From assembly GCF_003570705.1 (NCBI RefSeq), contig NZ_QWVT01000001.1, forward strand, positions 1 to 64,000: a DNA stretch of 64,000 nt, given 5' to 3'. The notes beneath the pieces are model-generated. The model ran no database searches, was not told the origin of the DNA, and saw nothing but the letters and a program-made list of their open reading frames with translations. Below are positions 33,160 to 40,388 of the stretch, piece by piece (positions within the stretch are counted from its first letter, which is position 1; each line of letters begins with the position of its first letter). The position numbers were made by a program, and so were the translations under genes. Source of the stretch: Mesobacillus zeae. Lineage in GTDB: Bacteria > Bacillota > Bacilli > Bacillales > Cytobacillaceae.

Positions 33160-34163
33160 CAGTTCGCCTCCAGTTCGTTGTCAAGGCGTTTGTTTGTGAT
33201 TTCTACGTATTCCGGCTCGCGTTCAAACCCGATAAAGTTACGTCCTGTTCGGGCGGAGGCTACCGCTGTGGTTCCGCTGCCCATGAAGCAATCAAGTACT
33301 ACGTCACCTGGATTTGACGAATGGAGTATAATATTTTCTATAAGATCCAAAGGCTTAGGTGTGCAGTGCCCGAGTTTAGGCGCCACCTCATAATCCCATA
33401 CGTCGTGATGTGTTTTTTGGTGGTTATAGGTGTAACGTTCACTCTCGTATTGCTGACGCATCCCTTCGTAGATACCCGTCAATTCTGCGTACGACACTGC
33501 TACAAATGAATTATCGCGCGGAAGCTCCAACAATGATTCATATGTTTCTTGTGTAGGTAAATCCCACTGGCTCGAACTACAACGGAAGCAATGGTCTGCT
33601 CGTTGACCAACATTTTCCATCAGAGCCTTTTTCGTAATCCCTAACGCAGCTAGAAATTCTCTGAAGTAACTTCGAAGACTCTCAAATTTATTTACATCGT
33701 GTGTAACGTCTGTAAGTTCTTTCTGAAATGTATAGAATAAGCAGTACTCTGTCAGTGGTCGGTAACTTCGACTGGACTCTGTTTTAATTACGTTGTCAAA
33801 GTAGTATTTGCGAGGGCTTCCGTTGTAACGCTTATTCCATAGGATGAAATTTTTATATACGAAAGAAGTCTCGTCGTCAATTGCGTCCATTAATTTACGA
33901 ACCTGCACCATATCATTATGGAAGAAGTAGAACGACCCATTTGGCTTTAGTACACGCTCACACTCTTTAAATACCGTACTCATAAAATCGACGTACCCTT
34001 CGACTGACTTCCATTTGTCCCACCGCGAGTCCTTCCCGATATTATAGGGCGGATCAATCACGATTAAATTGACGCTATCGTCCGGAATCAGTCGCATTCC
34101 TTCGATACAATCGCGCTGATAAATTCGATTTAATTCCAATTCGCCAAGTAATTTCTTTTCCAT
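33159..34163 (-). CDS. DNA N-methyltransferase, second copy
   Basis: The 334-residue enzyme has DPPY (37-40), motif I VVLDCFMGSGTTA (about 288-300) and an inserted domain (about 160-240) with LRSYFREFLAALG, GQRADHCF and TYESLLEL, matching the insertion of the MTase at 23.4-24.4 kb. It has a standard catalytic DPPY. It overlaps the sigma-like gene by 1 nt. The two enzymes probably descend from one ancestor and may have different targets. Confidence 0.88.
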   Translation of the reverse strand: MEKKLLGELELNRIYQRDCIEGMRLIPDDSVNLIVIDPPYNIGKDSRWDKWKSVEGYVDFMSTVFKECERVLKPNGSFYFFHNDMVQVRKLMDAIDDETSFVYKNFILWNKRYNGSPRKYYFDNVIKTESSRSYRPLTEYCLFYTFQKELTDVTHDVNKFESLRSYFREFLAALGITKKALMENVGQRADHCFRCSSSQWDLPTQETYESLLELPRDNSFVAVSYAELTGIYEGMRQQYESERYTYNHQKTHHDVWDYEVAPKLGHCTPKPLDLIENIILHSSNPGDVVLDCFMGSGTTAVASARTGRNFIGFEREPEYVEITNKRLDNELEAN

Positions 34164-34198
34164 TCTTCCGCCTCCATTTCGCTTTTCTTCGCCTTGCC

Positions 34199-34227
34199 TT
34201 GATAATTTCGTTAAACCTTCGTATACT
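34199..34227 (+). promoter_or_regulatory. SigmaA-type promoter for the 34.3-kb plus-strand gene
   Basis: TTGATA (34199-34204), a 17-nt spacer and TATACT (34222-34227) lie 31 nt before the ATG, with CGAAGGAG between. Confidence 0.8.
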
Positions 34228-34258
34228 ATAGGAAAAGAACCCGAAGGAGCTATCCGCC

Positions 34259-34666
34259 ATGCCTAAAAAAGAACCGAAGGGCTTCGCCTGGATTTCGTAC
34301 GAAACCGAAGCCGACCAGCCGTACATCACCGTAGATTCTCAGCAGCGCCTGTACCTTTCCTCTGGCGTGTGCAAATTGCTCGGCGCCGACTGCCCGATGC
34401 GTCTGTACGTCGGATACGACCACGCCAACATGCGCTTGATTGTCGCCCGTCCGGATATAGTACGTGCTGTTGATACGAAACCATTCCGATTTGACAAACG
34501 ACGCTATGGTAACGCCAAGCCGTTTATTAGGACGTTGGGCCTCAACCGCAATGAACTTCCGTTACGATTTACGTATGCTGGCAAGGACTTTTCGGACGCT
34601 AACCTACCGGAAGGGAGTTTTGCGTTTAGCCTAGCCGGATTTAAGGGCGCCGATGACTTAACGTAA
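34259..34666 (+). CDS. Plus-strand hypothetical protein
   Basis: The 135-residue product is mixed alpha/beta (ITVDSQQRLYLSSGVCKLLG, LYVGYDHANMRLIVARPDIV). An AbrB-like swapped-hairpin fold is possible, but no family is certain. It has its own promoter and terminator inside a minus-strand region, so it is probably expressed independently, perhaps in lysogeny. Confidence 0.68.
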   Translation: MPKKEPKGFAWISYETEADQPYITVDSQQRLYLSSGVCKLLGADCPMRLYVGYDHANMRLIVARPDIVRAVDTKPFRFDKRRYGNAKPFIRTLGLNRNELPLRFTYAGKDFSDANLPEGSFAFSLAGFKGADDLT

Positions 34667-34674
34667 AAGGACTG

Positions 34675-34699
34675 CGGGATAATTGCCTACTTTATCCCG
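34675..34699. terminator. Bidirectional terminator
   Basis: CGGGATA/TATCCCG (34675-34681, 34693-34699), then TCGTTTT on plus and a Cys/Thr-like CCTTTT on minus. It lies between convergent genes and overlaps the end of the minus-strand gene. Confidence 0.65.
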
Positions 34700-34980
34700 T
34701 CGTTTTCCTCCGTTTTCCCTATTAATTCAATGTCGTAAATACTTTCGAGTATTCCGGTAGTATCGTTGTACTCCGCTTTCATGCGGTACTTCCCTGGTTC
34801 CCTCGGAAATCGAACTTCGTATTCAATATCACAAAGCCACGAGCCAACCATTTCGAAATTTACGAGCTCCTTTCCGCTCTGAGCGTGTTTAAACGAACTC
34901 ACGTAACTCTCCGGCTCTATGTCAAATCCTTCGTTTACGACCACTTCCAAAATTATGTCGGTTATATCGAAACTACTCAA
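34687..34980 (-). CDS. Hypothetical protein
   Basis: The 97-residue product (TTG start, GGAGGCGG upstream) is beta-rich and acidic (VNFEMVGSWLCDIEYEVRFP, GILESIYDIELIG). No family was recognised. Confidence 0.62.
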   Translation of the reverse strand: MSSFDITDIILEVVVNEGFDIEPESYVSSFKHAQSGKELVNFEMVGSWLCDIEYEVRFPREPGKYRMKAEYNDTTGILESIYDIELIGKTEENDGIK

Positions 34981-34994
34981 TCACTCCGCCTCCT

Positions 34995-35504
34995 CTACTC
35001 TAAATCGACGTTGTAATCCGTCGTAATTGTATTATTCGGTACGTGGAATTCATACGTGTTCGATCCGTTGTAATCTCCGTACATAAATCGCATGAATGCT
35101 GAATCAAACTTATTTTCGTAAACTACTACGTATGGATTGTCGATTGACTCTTCTTTTAATGCTGAATTGTCAACTTCAGCCTTCGCGATTTTCTTGAAGC
35201 CATCATTACTTTCCGTGACGTAGTAATAGTACTGCTCTTCGTCTACACTGCCATAACCTAGTGAGAATTGTCCTTGCACCTCGCTGTTGTCTTTTATTGC
35301 GTAGATTTCCACCTCAATCGGATTAGCCGGAGTTGTTGAAGCCACAAAGGCGGGTATGATTCCGATTGCTAACGAACCTGCCCCGATACATAGCCCTAAA
35401 ACCACCGACAATAACCATTCGACGAAATCATCCGCACCGGCCGTCATTCCCAATAAGGTTGTCGCAACGATAGCCGCTAATATTCCAAAAAGTAATAAAC
35501 CCAT
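34995..35504 (-). CDS. Membrane protein with extracytoplasmic domain
   Basis: The 169-residue protein has two N-terminal helices (about 3-21 and 30-52) and a C-terminal acidic beta domain (about 65-169, GYGSVDEEQYYYYVTESNDG). It resembles small phage or host membrane proteins of unknown function. Confidence 0.7.
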   Translation of the reverse strand: MGLLLFGILAAIVATTLLGMTAGADDFVEWLLSVVLGLCIGAGSLAIGIIPAFVASTTPANPIEVEIYAIKDNSEVQGQFSLGYGSVDEEQYYYYVTESNDGFKKIAKAEVDNSALKEESIDNPYVVVYENKFDSAFMRFMYGDYNGSNTYEFHVPNNTITTDYNVDLE

Positions 35505-36086
35505 TCACTCCGCCTCCTTAATTTTCGCAATAACTTCGTCAACCTGCGTATATAAATCGTCCAATGTACCGTCATTAATAATCTCGTACTCTGCGTCGAA
35601 GGTATCAACGTAGCTCTCCGTCTCGTGCGTCAAGTCTTCCAGCGAAAAGGCATCTCCAGCCTGTTGCGCTCGGGCAATCCGCAACGCTGACGGAGCCTTG
35701 ATGCGGATGATTGTGAAGCCCTCGGCGCGCAACCTTTCGTATTCCAATGGCGTGCGTAAGTCCGTAATCACTACGTTAGCGCCTCGCTCGTCAACTTCGC
35801 TGTGCCACCATATGTGGGCGTCGACTTGGCGCATGCAGGCGTTAATCCAAATGTGGCGGGCGCCTGGAATGTCGAGATTGCGCAACCCTTCGCCGAATAC
35901 CTGACAGGCTCGGCGAGGCTTTGGCGATTTGGGCACGTCGCGATATATTTCGTGCAGAAGACGCTTCATTTCGTCAGCGAAGGCGAATCGGGCAAATCCG
36001 TAGCGTTCGACGAGATGGTCGGCGATGGTGTCCTTGCCGGATCGAGCAGCGCCAGCGAGGGCGATTTTACGTATCGGATACTTCAT
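35505..36086 (-). CDS. Deoxynucleoside monophosphate kinase-like P-loop protein
   Basis: This encodes 193 residues from ATG 36086 (GGAGG 9 nt upstream; a TTG at 36095 is too close to it). It has P-loop GAARSGKDT (12-20), ADHLVERYGFARFAFADEMKR, FGEGLRNLD and VVITDLRTPLEYERLRAEGF, as in phage dNMP kinases of the T4 gp1 type. It would phosphorylate dNMPs for the phage dNTP pool and lies in the nucleotide-metabolism block. Confidence 0.8.
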   Translation of the reverse strand: MKYPIRKIALAGAARSGKDTIADHLVERYGFARFAFADEMKRLLHEIYRDVPKSPKPRRACQVFGEGLRNLDIPGARHIWINACMRQVDAHIWWHSEVDERGANVVITDLRTPLEYERLRAEGFTIIRIKAPSALRIARAQQAGDAFSLEDLTHETESYVDTFDAEYEIINDGTLDDLYTQVDEVIAKIKEAE

Positions 36087-36853
36087 CGCCCCCAACCTCC
36101 GTCAAGTATTTTTGCGAGCACTTCCGAAGTAGGTATTCCGCTGTACTTAGCGTCTATTTTAGTAGTTCCGTCGATCCGAGACGTTAATGTTAATTCGTTA
36201 ATTTTCGGCTGTGTCCTTTCGTCGAGCAGTCGAATATCCTCTTCGTTAGACTTGGCGAGGTGTTTTACGGTTTCAATCTCGACGCCCTGCCTTTCGACAT
36301 TGCCTTGCGTGTCGCGTAGTTGCGACTCTAAGTCGTGTACTCTCGCGGCTAGGTTCGCCAGGATGTCGTGTATGTCCGGAGTTGGTTCGGCGGGCTCGGA
36401 GTTGACCGGAATGAGTACATAATAGCCGCCAGAACGACGTCCGCCTCTATCGAAAAATATATGACCGTCCTGAGCAGTCCTCTTGACTGTACGAACACCG
36501 TCTACATACGACGCCCCATGACCGTATACGAGCACCTTCTCGCCCACCTCGGCTTTGCGATCGACTAGTCGGTAGCGTACTAATCCCTTTAAGTCTCCGA
36601 CAGTAATCCATACATGGACGATGTCGGTCGGTTCTAACGTGAGATATTCTCCGTGAGTTAATGGGTGCCCACCAAGTGTCACACCGCTCCCGTCATCGCA
36701 GACACGCGTAATTTCAGCGATATTACCTCGATTCCCCATCCAGCGACTAGTTTGAACAGCGTAATCACCAACTTTCGCCTTACGATACACCTCGATATAC
36801 TCCCGCAAAACTCCGCCAAGCGACTCGTCAGCAATCAAATGTGTTTTAGTCAT
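36083..36853 (-). CDS. SH3/KOW-like repeat protein with coiled coil (paralogue 1)
   Basis: The 256-residue protein contains two beta-barrel-like segments beginning KVGDYAVQTSRW and EVGEKVLVYGHG, then a Pro/Glu linker and a coiled coil (about 165-225, AARVHDLESQLRDTQGN). It shares this layout with the proteins at 49.5 and 61.3 kb. Function unknown. Small beta barrels of this kind often bind DNA, RNA or partner proteins. Confidence 0.65.
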   Translation of the reverse strand: MTKTHLIADESLGGVLREYIEVYRKAKVGDYAVQTSRWMGNRGNIAEITRVCDDGSGVTLGGHPLTHGEYLTLEPTDIVHVWITVGDLKGLVRYRLVDRKAEVGEKVLVYGHGASYVDGVRTVKRTAQDGHIFFDRGGRRSGGYYVLIPVNSEPAEPTPDIHDILANLAARVHDLESQLRDTQGNVERQGVEIETVKHLAKSNEEDIRLLDERTQPKINELTLTSRIDGTTKIDAKYSGIPTSEVLAKILDGGWGR

Positions 36854-37161
36854 TCCGATTCCTCCATTTCGAGTAGTTTATCGAATGTGGCTAAATTGTC
36901 GCCGATTACTTGCGTCACCACATTACCGAGCCTACGTACTAACTCTTCGTCTTGATCGTCGTAGCCCGCTTCAAAAAGACATGCGTGTAATAATTCGTGT
37001 ATAATAACGTTTGTTTTTCGCGTTGCTCCCAGCGATGGCTCAATCTCGATACGGCAGTCGCTATACGTTACTTGTCCATATAGATCGTATTTACGCATAA
37101 GACCGTCAATCTCGACAACGTTGTAAACATTTGAGCCTACCGTGAACTTTAATTCGCTCAT
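36850..37161 (-). CDS. Small zinc metallopeptidase-like protein (HExxH)
   Basis: The 103-residue product has IIHELLHACLFEAG, an HExxH zinc site (His-Glu-x-x-His), followed by EELVRRLGNVVTQVI. This matches small SprT/ImmA-like metallopeptidases. ImmA-type proteases cleave phage repressors, but its place in a metabolism operon argues for another role. Confidence 0.75.
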   Translation of the reverse strand: MSELKFTVGSNVYNVVEIDGLMRKYDLYGQVTYSDCRIEIEPSLGATRKTNVIIHELLHACLFEAGYDDQDEELVRRLGNVVTQVIGDNLATFDKLLEMEESE

Positions 37162-37172
37162 CTTTTCGCCTC

Positions 37173-37685
37173 CTAATTTTCGATTATCCGCGCCCTGACC
37201 GTCCGTCTGCCGAACTCCCTCGCGTCTGCCACGTCCTCAAAGTAAATATCGAGTCTGCCGTCGGTTATTGCTCCTCCGCGATCATCGCACGTCCTAACGC
37301 CGAGCCCTTCGATTTCCATGCGAGTATCTAGCGCAATGGATTTCGGACAGGCAATCGTATGATTCTCTCGGACGTGCCTTCCGCTGGCTGTGATTCCGTA
37401 GTCTGCGTCGCCGGGCGATTTGCCGGTTGATTCGGGGCCTGCGGTGTAAGCCGTGGCATCGAACGTTAGCCACTGATTACTACCCACATTTCTATCGCTA
37501 CGAGTATTAGCGCGTAGATGAGCATCCCTTGCTTCTCGTCTTTTCTCACGTTTAGCCACCTCCGCCTTAACCCTCCGTTCGTACTCCGATTCCCCAACTT
37601 TGATAACGTAGGGCTCCGGAGACTTTGCGGCTTCTAATTCCGATAATAGTAAATAATGCGCTAGTACCCACGTTGCGATTACGAT
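37173..37685 (-). CDS. 3D-domain protein with N-terminal membrane anchor
   Basis: The C-terminal 3D domain has FDATAYTAGPESTGKS, ADYGITASG, ACPKSIALDTRMEI and RTCDDRGGAI followed by RLDIYF, with the three conserved aspartates. It belongs to the YocH/MltA-like fold, which acts on peptidoglycan. A GTG at 37559 would give a soluble 128-residue form. The frame stays open upstream, encoding a membrane helix (IVIATWVLAHYLLL), and AAGGAG lies 9 nt before an ATC at 37685 with no usual start codon between. The longer 170-residue form is preferred because it places the domain outside the membrane. Confidence 0.75.
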   Translation of the reverse strand: MVIATWVLAHYLLLSELEAAKSPEPYVIKVGESEYERRVKAEVAKREKRREARDAHLRANTRSDRNVGSNQWLTFDATAYTAGPESTGKSPGDADYGITASGRHVRENHTIACPKSIALDTRMEIEGLGVRTCDDRGGAITDGRLDIYFEDVADAREFGRRTVRARIIEN

Positions 37686-37689
37686 AGAA

Positions 37690-38502
37690 TCACGCTCCTT
37701 CGAAGAATTGGTCGACCCATGGCTCTACGGCTACGACTTGCTTGCGTAGTTCCTCCGCTAGAGAACATATTTCGCCTTGTGCACCGCGACCCTCACGCCT
37801 CTTTGCATAGAAGTCGAGCAGGGCGCGAAGGTTGGCCGTCATGACTAAATTAGTTGCCGCTGCGTTCGGTAGGACTGCGCGAGCATCTTCGGCTGGTACG
37901 CCTAATTCACGCAACTTATCGTATACCGATTGAATTTCTTGCATAAATAATTCGAAATATTCTTCCGCGGTATACTTGTGTTTTGTATTGGCGTTTAATT
38001 CTAATTCAACCGTTTTAGCGCTATTCTTTATCGTCTCTGGTACGGCATAATCAAATCCGCCACTACGATCGTCGCTTCCAAAACGGACATATCGTTGACT
38101 CTGTACGCTAAAGCTAAAACCTACACGATGCCGTGTGAGTTGCGCTAACAATGCGCGAGATACGCTTTCAATCGCAAAGGTGAACGAGATATGCTCCAAC
38201 GTACTCGTATGTTTGGACGCCACTATTTGACGGAACAGGCGGTCGGCTTCCGTGCCTTCCTTGCCATCGGTCGCTCGTGCTCCGAAATACTTGACGCCTT
38301 CCTTTACGACGATTTCCGAAGGATTTCCCGGAGAATAGCACGTGCGGATTGCGGAGAGTGCGACCGCTTGGCCGTCAGTTGCGCCCGTGTTGTCTAACTT
38401 ATTTCCTTCGTAACTGTGTCCGTATATATCGAAGCTGTCGTAAAACTTCTCGCTTAGTTGCGTATGTGCCAGTAGTACGACGTTCATTTTAGTTTCCACC
38501 AT
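37690..38502 (-). CDS. thyX: Flavin-dependent thymidylate synthase ThyX
   Basis: The 270-residue enzyme contains the ThyX motif RHRVGFSFSVQSQR (124-137) and GAQGEICSLAEEL near the end. It makes dTMP from dUMP with FAD and methylenetetrahydrofolate. It lies beside dUTPase and RNR genes, completing a dTTP route. Confidence 0.94.
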   Translation of the reverse strand: MVETKMNVVLLAHTQLSEKFYDSFDIYGHSYEGNKLDNTGATDGQAVALSAIRTCYSPGNPSEIVVKEGVKYFGARATDGKEGTEADRLFRQIVASKHTSTLEHISFTFAIESVSRALLAQLTRHRVGFSFSVQSQRYVRFGSDDRSGGFDYAVPETIKNSAKTVELELNANTKHKYTAEEYFELFMQEIQSVYDKLRELGVPAEDARAVLPNAAATNLVMTANLRALLDFYAKRREGRGAQGEICSLAEELRKQVVAVEPWVDQFFEGA

Positions 38503-38514
38503 TATAAAAACTCC

Positions 38515-38610
38515 TTTACGAATCTAGTAATTTATGGTACATTATCAGTGGAGGTGGTTTTATGTTGCAAACGTTTTTGGGCAACTAGTGTCTAGGAAAC
38601 TCTGTAGACA
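38515..38610 (+). other. Possible small plus-strand transcript with 8-codon reading frame
   Basis: TTTACG (38515-38520), 17 nt, TACATT (38538-38543), then GGAGGTGG and ATG 38562, encoding MLQTFLGN and TAG, and a TGTCTA/TAGACA hairpin (38589-38594, 38605-38610). The parts are in the right order for a tiny peptide transcript. No T-run follows the hairpin, so this is weak. Confidence 0.3.
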
Positions 38611-38630
38611 TGAACAGCAAACCCCTCTTT

Positions 38631-39014
38631 TTATTTTGCCGAATATCCTTCTTTAACGCTTGTGCCGTCTTGCCTGGCGTGATTTTCTGCGTTCTTCTCC
38701 ATATACAAACGGTGAATATCGTCAGCCTCTAAGCCCACCACGCGTGACATCGAAAGTAGAAAATGCCACAAATCGATTACCTCACCCTGCAAAGCGTCCT
38801 TATCGATCTCCCTCGGATTCTTCCACCACTTCCAGTTAACCTCACGCCGTATCTCGTCGATTTCCGATTCCATTGCGATAGTCAGTCCGACTACCCATTC
38901 GTCGGTCGTTTTGTCGATTCCGCGTTCCTCACTAATTCGTGAATCTAATTGCGTCTGCATTTCATACATTTGCGTTAATTTATCGTTATTCAATTCCGGC
39001 TCCTCCTTCGTCAT
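38631..39014 (-). CDS. Dimeric dUTPase (dUTPase_2, MazG-like)
   Basis: The 127-residue all-helical protein has YEMQTQLDSRI, MESEIDEIRREVNWKWWK and LQGEVIDLWHFLLSMS with acidic residues for metal binding, as in dimeric dUTPases of Firmicute phages. It converts dUTP to dUMP for ThyX and keeps uracil out of DNA. Confidence 0.88.
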   Translation of the reverse strand: MTKEEPELNNDKLTQMYEMQTQLDSRISEERGIDKTTDEWVVGLTIAMESEIDEIRREVNWKWWKNPREIDKDALQGEVIDLWHFLLSMSRVVGLEADDIHRLYMEKNAENHARQDGTSVKEGYSAK

Positions 39015-39024
39015 CCCTACGAAC

Positions 39025-39246
39025 CTATTCCTCTATTTCTTCATCGTCTTCTGTGTCATGTTCGCTACTGCCTGATACGAATCCGATTGCATGCGATTCC
39101 GCGAACTGATCGCCGTGCGGATTGACCATCAGTTGCAAATCGAGGTCGCCATCGCCAATGTCCGTGAGGAATGCCTTGACTTTTACGCCCATTCCGACTA
39201 ACTCGTCGATTGTGTTAACGTTTATTCCGACCGTGTATTTACGCAT
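39025..39246 (-). CDS. Small acidic hypothetical protein
   Basis: The 73-residue product (YTVGINVNTIDELVGMGVKV; very acidic tail HDTEDDEEIEE). No family was recognised. It is in the nucleotide block between dUTPase and PhoH. Confidence 0.65.
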   Translation of the reverse strand: MRKYTVGINVNTIDELVGMGVKVKAFLTDIGDGDLDLQLMVNPHGDQFAESHAIGFVSGSSEHDTEDDEEIEE

Positions 39247-39295
39247 TGATAGCGCCCCTTTCTAGTACGATGGCGGCTACATGTTTCTTAAGCAT
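39239..39295 (-). CDS. 18-residue mini-gene, possible leader
   Basis: A strong AAAGGAGG (39302-39309) lies 6-7 nt before ATG 39295. The frame (MLKKHVAAIVLERGAINA) ends overlapping the ATG of the next gene. It may be a leader that couples translation of the 73-residue protein. Confidence 0.4.
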   Translation of the reverse strand: MLKKHVAAIVLERGAINA

Positions 39296-39346
39296 GGCGT
39301 GTGCCTCCTTTTAGTTGCGCGGTTGGATCGAAGTGCGTCATAACTA

Positions 39347-39505
39347 CTATTTTTTATCAAGGGGACTTCCTGCTCGTCTGTACACCGAATGGTAAACATT
39401 TTCCCAAAGATAAGAGGATGCCATGCCCATCATGCCAATCAAATACAGCACAACCCACAAAGGGATTAGTGTTATCAGCAAAGTCGTCCAAAACCATTTT
39501 TTCAA
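39347..39505 (-). CDS. Small single-helix membrane protein
   Basis: A 52-residue frame from TTG 39505 (GAAGGAG 8 nt upstream). Basic start KKWFW, then a membrane helix (about 7-28, TLLITLIPLWVVLYLIGMMG) and a short charged tail. It was preferred over an overlapping frame at 39357-39560, which has no ribosome site. Confidence 0.6.
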   Translation of the reverse strand: MKKWFWTTLLITLIPLWVVLYLIGMMGMASSYLWENVYHSVYRRAGSPLDKK

Positions 39506-39528
39506 GAAATTCACTCCTTCGTATTTTT

Positions 39529-40245
39529 CTACTGATTGCCTCGCGCTTCCAACGCCTCAAACTCCGGCGCCATCTCGTGATTACGTAAAATCGACTCCAC
39601 TACGTCAACCACCGGATGCCTTTGCGTTTCCGTTAAGTTAACGTGATCAAAGTATTCCGTAGCCCCTTGTTCGTATAATCCGTTGAGCAACTGGTATAGC
39701 CCGTTCGTCTTCGTGCTCCTCAATCGCGGACTATCAATCTGCGAAAAGTTGCCCATGAATACGAATTTGGCGTTCAAGCCTGGGCGGGTTGCGATTGCTG
39801 CCATCGTGTGGACGTCGAGGTTTTGGAATTCATCGCCAAGGAAAAACGTATGATTGAGCGAGCGCCCGCGGATCGTCTGGATTGAGTCGAAGAATATCTT
39901 GCGCTTATCTTCGTCACCCTCCGAAAAATACTTCTTGATTTCGCCAGGCTTATCGGTCATCACTTCGAGATTGTCCATAAATGGCGCGATGAACGGGAAC
40001 GTCTTTTCGTTTAGGTCGCCGGGCAGTGCGCCGACATCCATGCCGACCTGCGTTTGAAGTCGCGTGTATATGAGCTTTCGCTTGCTGCGTTTCTCAATGA
40101 CGTGTTCCAGGCCGACTGCCTGCGCGATGAGCGTTTTGCCGCTGCCCGCCGGCCCGGTTAAAAACGTAAATGGCTTATCGTTGCTGAGCGCGGTCATTGC
40201 CGCCTTTTGCGCTGAATTACGTGAGCTGATTCCGAAATACCCCAT
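39529..40245 (-). CDS. phoH: PhoH-like ATPase
   Basis: The 238-residue protein has FLTGPAGSGKTLIAQAVG (P-loop 31-38), GALPGDLNEKTFPFIAPFMD, FLGDEFQNLD as the acidic motif and FMGNFSQID, all diagnostic of PhoH. These are ATPases/helicases common in phages and involved in phosphate stress or RNA handling in hosts. It is preceded by a GCGCGA-N17-TATTAT promoter-like element. Confidence 0.9.
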   Translation of the reverse strand: MGYFGISSRNSAQKAAMTALSNDKPFTFLTGPAGSGKTLIAQAVGLEHVIEKRSKRKLIYTRLQTQVGMDVGALPGDLNEKTFPFIAPFMDNLEVMTDKPGEIKKYFSEGDEDKRKIFFDSIQTIRGRSLNHTFFLGDEFQNLDVHTMAAIATRPGLNAKFVFMGNFSQIDSPRLRSTKTNGLYQLLNGLYEQGATEYFDHVNLTETQRHPVVDVVESILRNHEMAPEFEALEARGNQ

Positions 40246-40341
40246 CCGTATAGCCTCCTCTATGCGATTGACGCCATTATTTGCGTCCTCACTAGATATT
40301 AGTCGTGGACGCCAGCGATTAAGCCGGCGCCCTCTTACTTT

Positions 40342-40370
40342 ATAATAGGCGCGAGAATGTAAAGTCGCGC
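40342..40370 (-). promoter_or_regulatory. Promoter-like element GCGCGA-N17-TATTAT, copy 1
   Basis: GCGCGA (40370-40365), 17 nt ending in CGCGCC, TATTAT (40347-40342), then AAAGTAAG. Identical geometry occurs at 53672-53700 and 54450-54478. It is about 100 nt upstream of phoH. Confidence 0.6.
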
Positions 40371-40388
40371 AGTTGTTGCGCTAAATAA

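Noticed and set aside
35802-36422. Plus-strand open frame of 206 residues
   Set aside because: It is antisense to the dNMP kinase and the SH3-like gene, both with clear motifs and ribosome sites.
39357-39560. Minus-strand frame of 67 residues
   Set aside because: It has no ribosome site; the overlapping frame 39347-39505 has one and encodes a sensible membrane protein.
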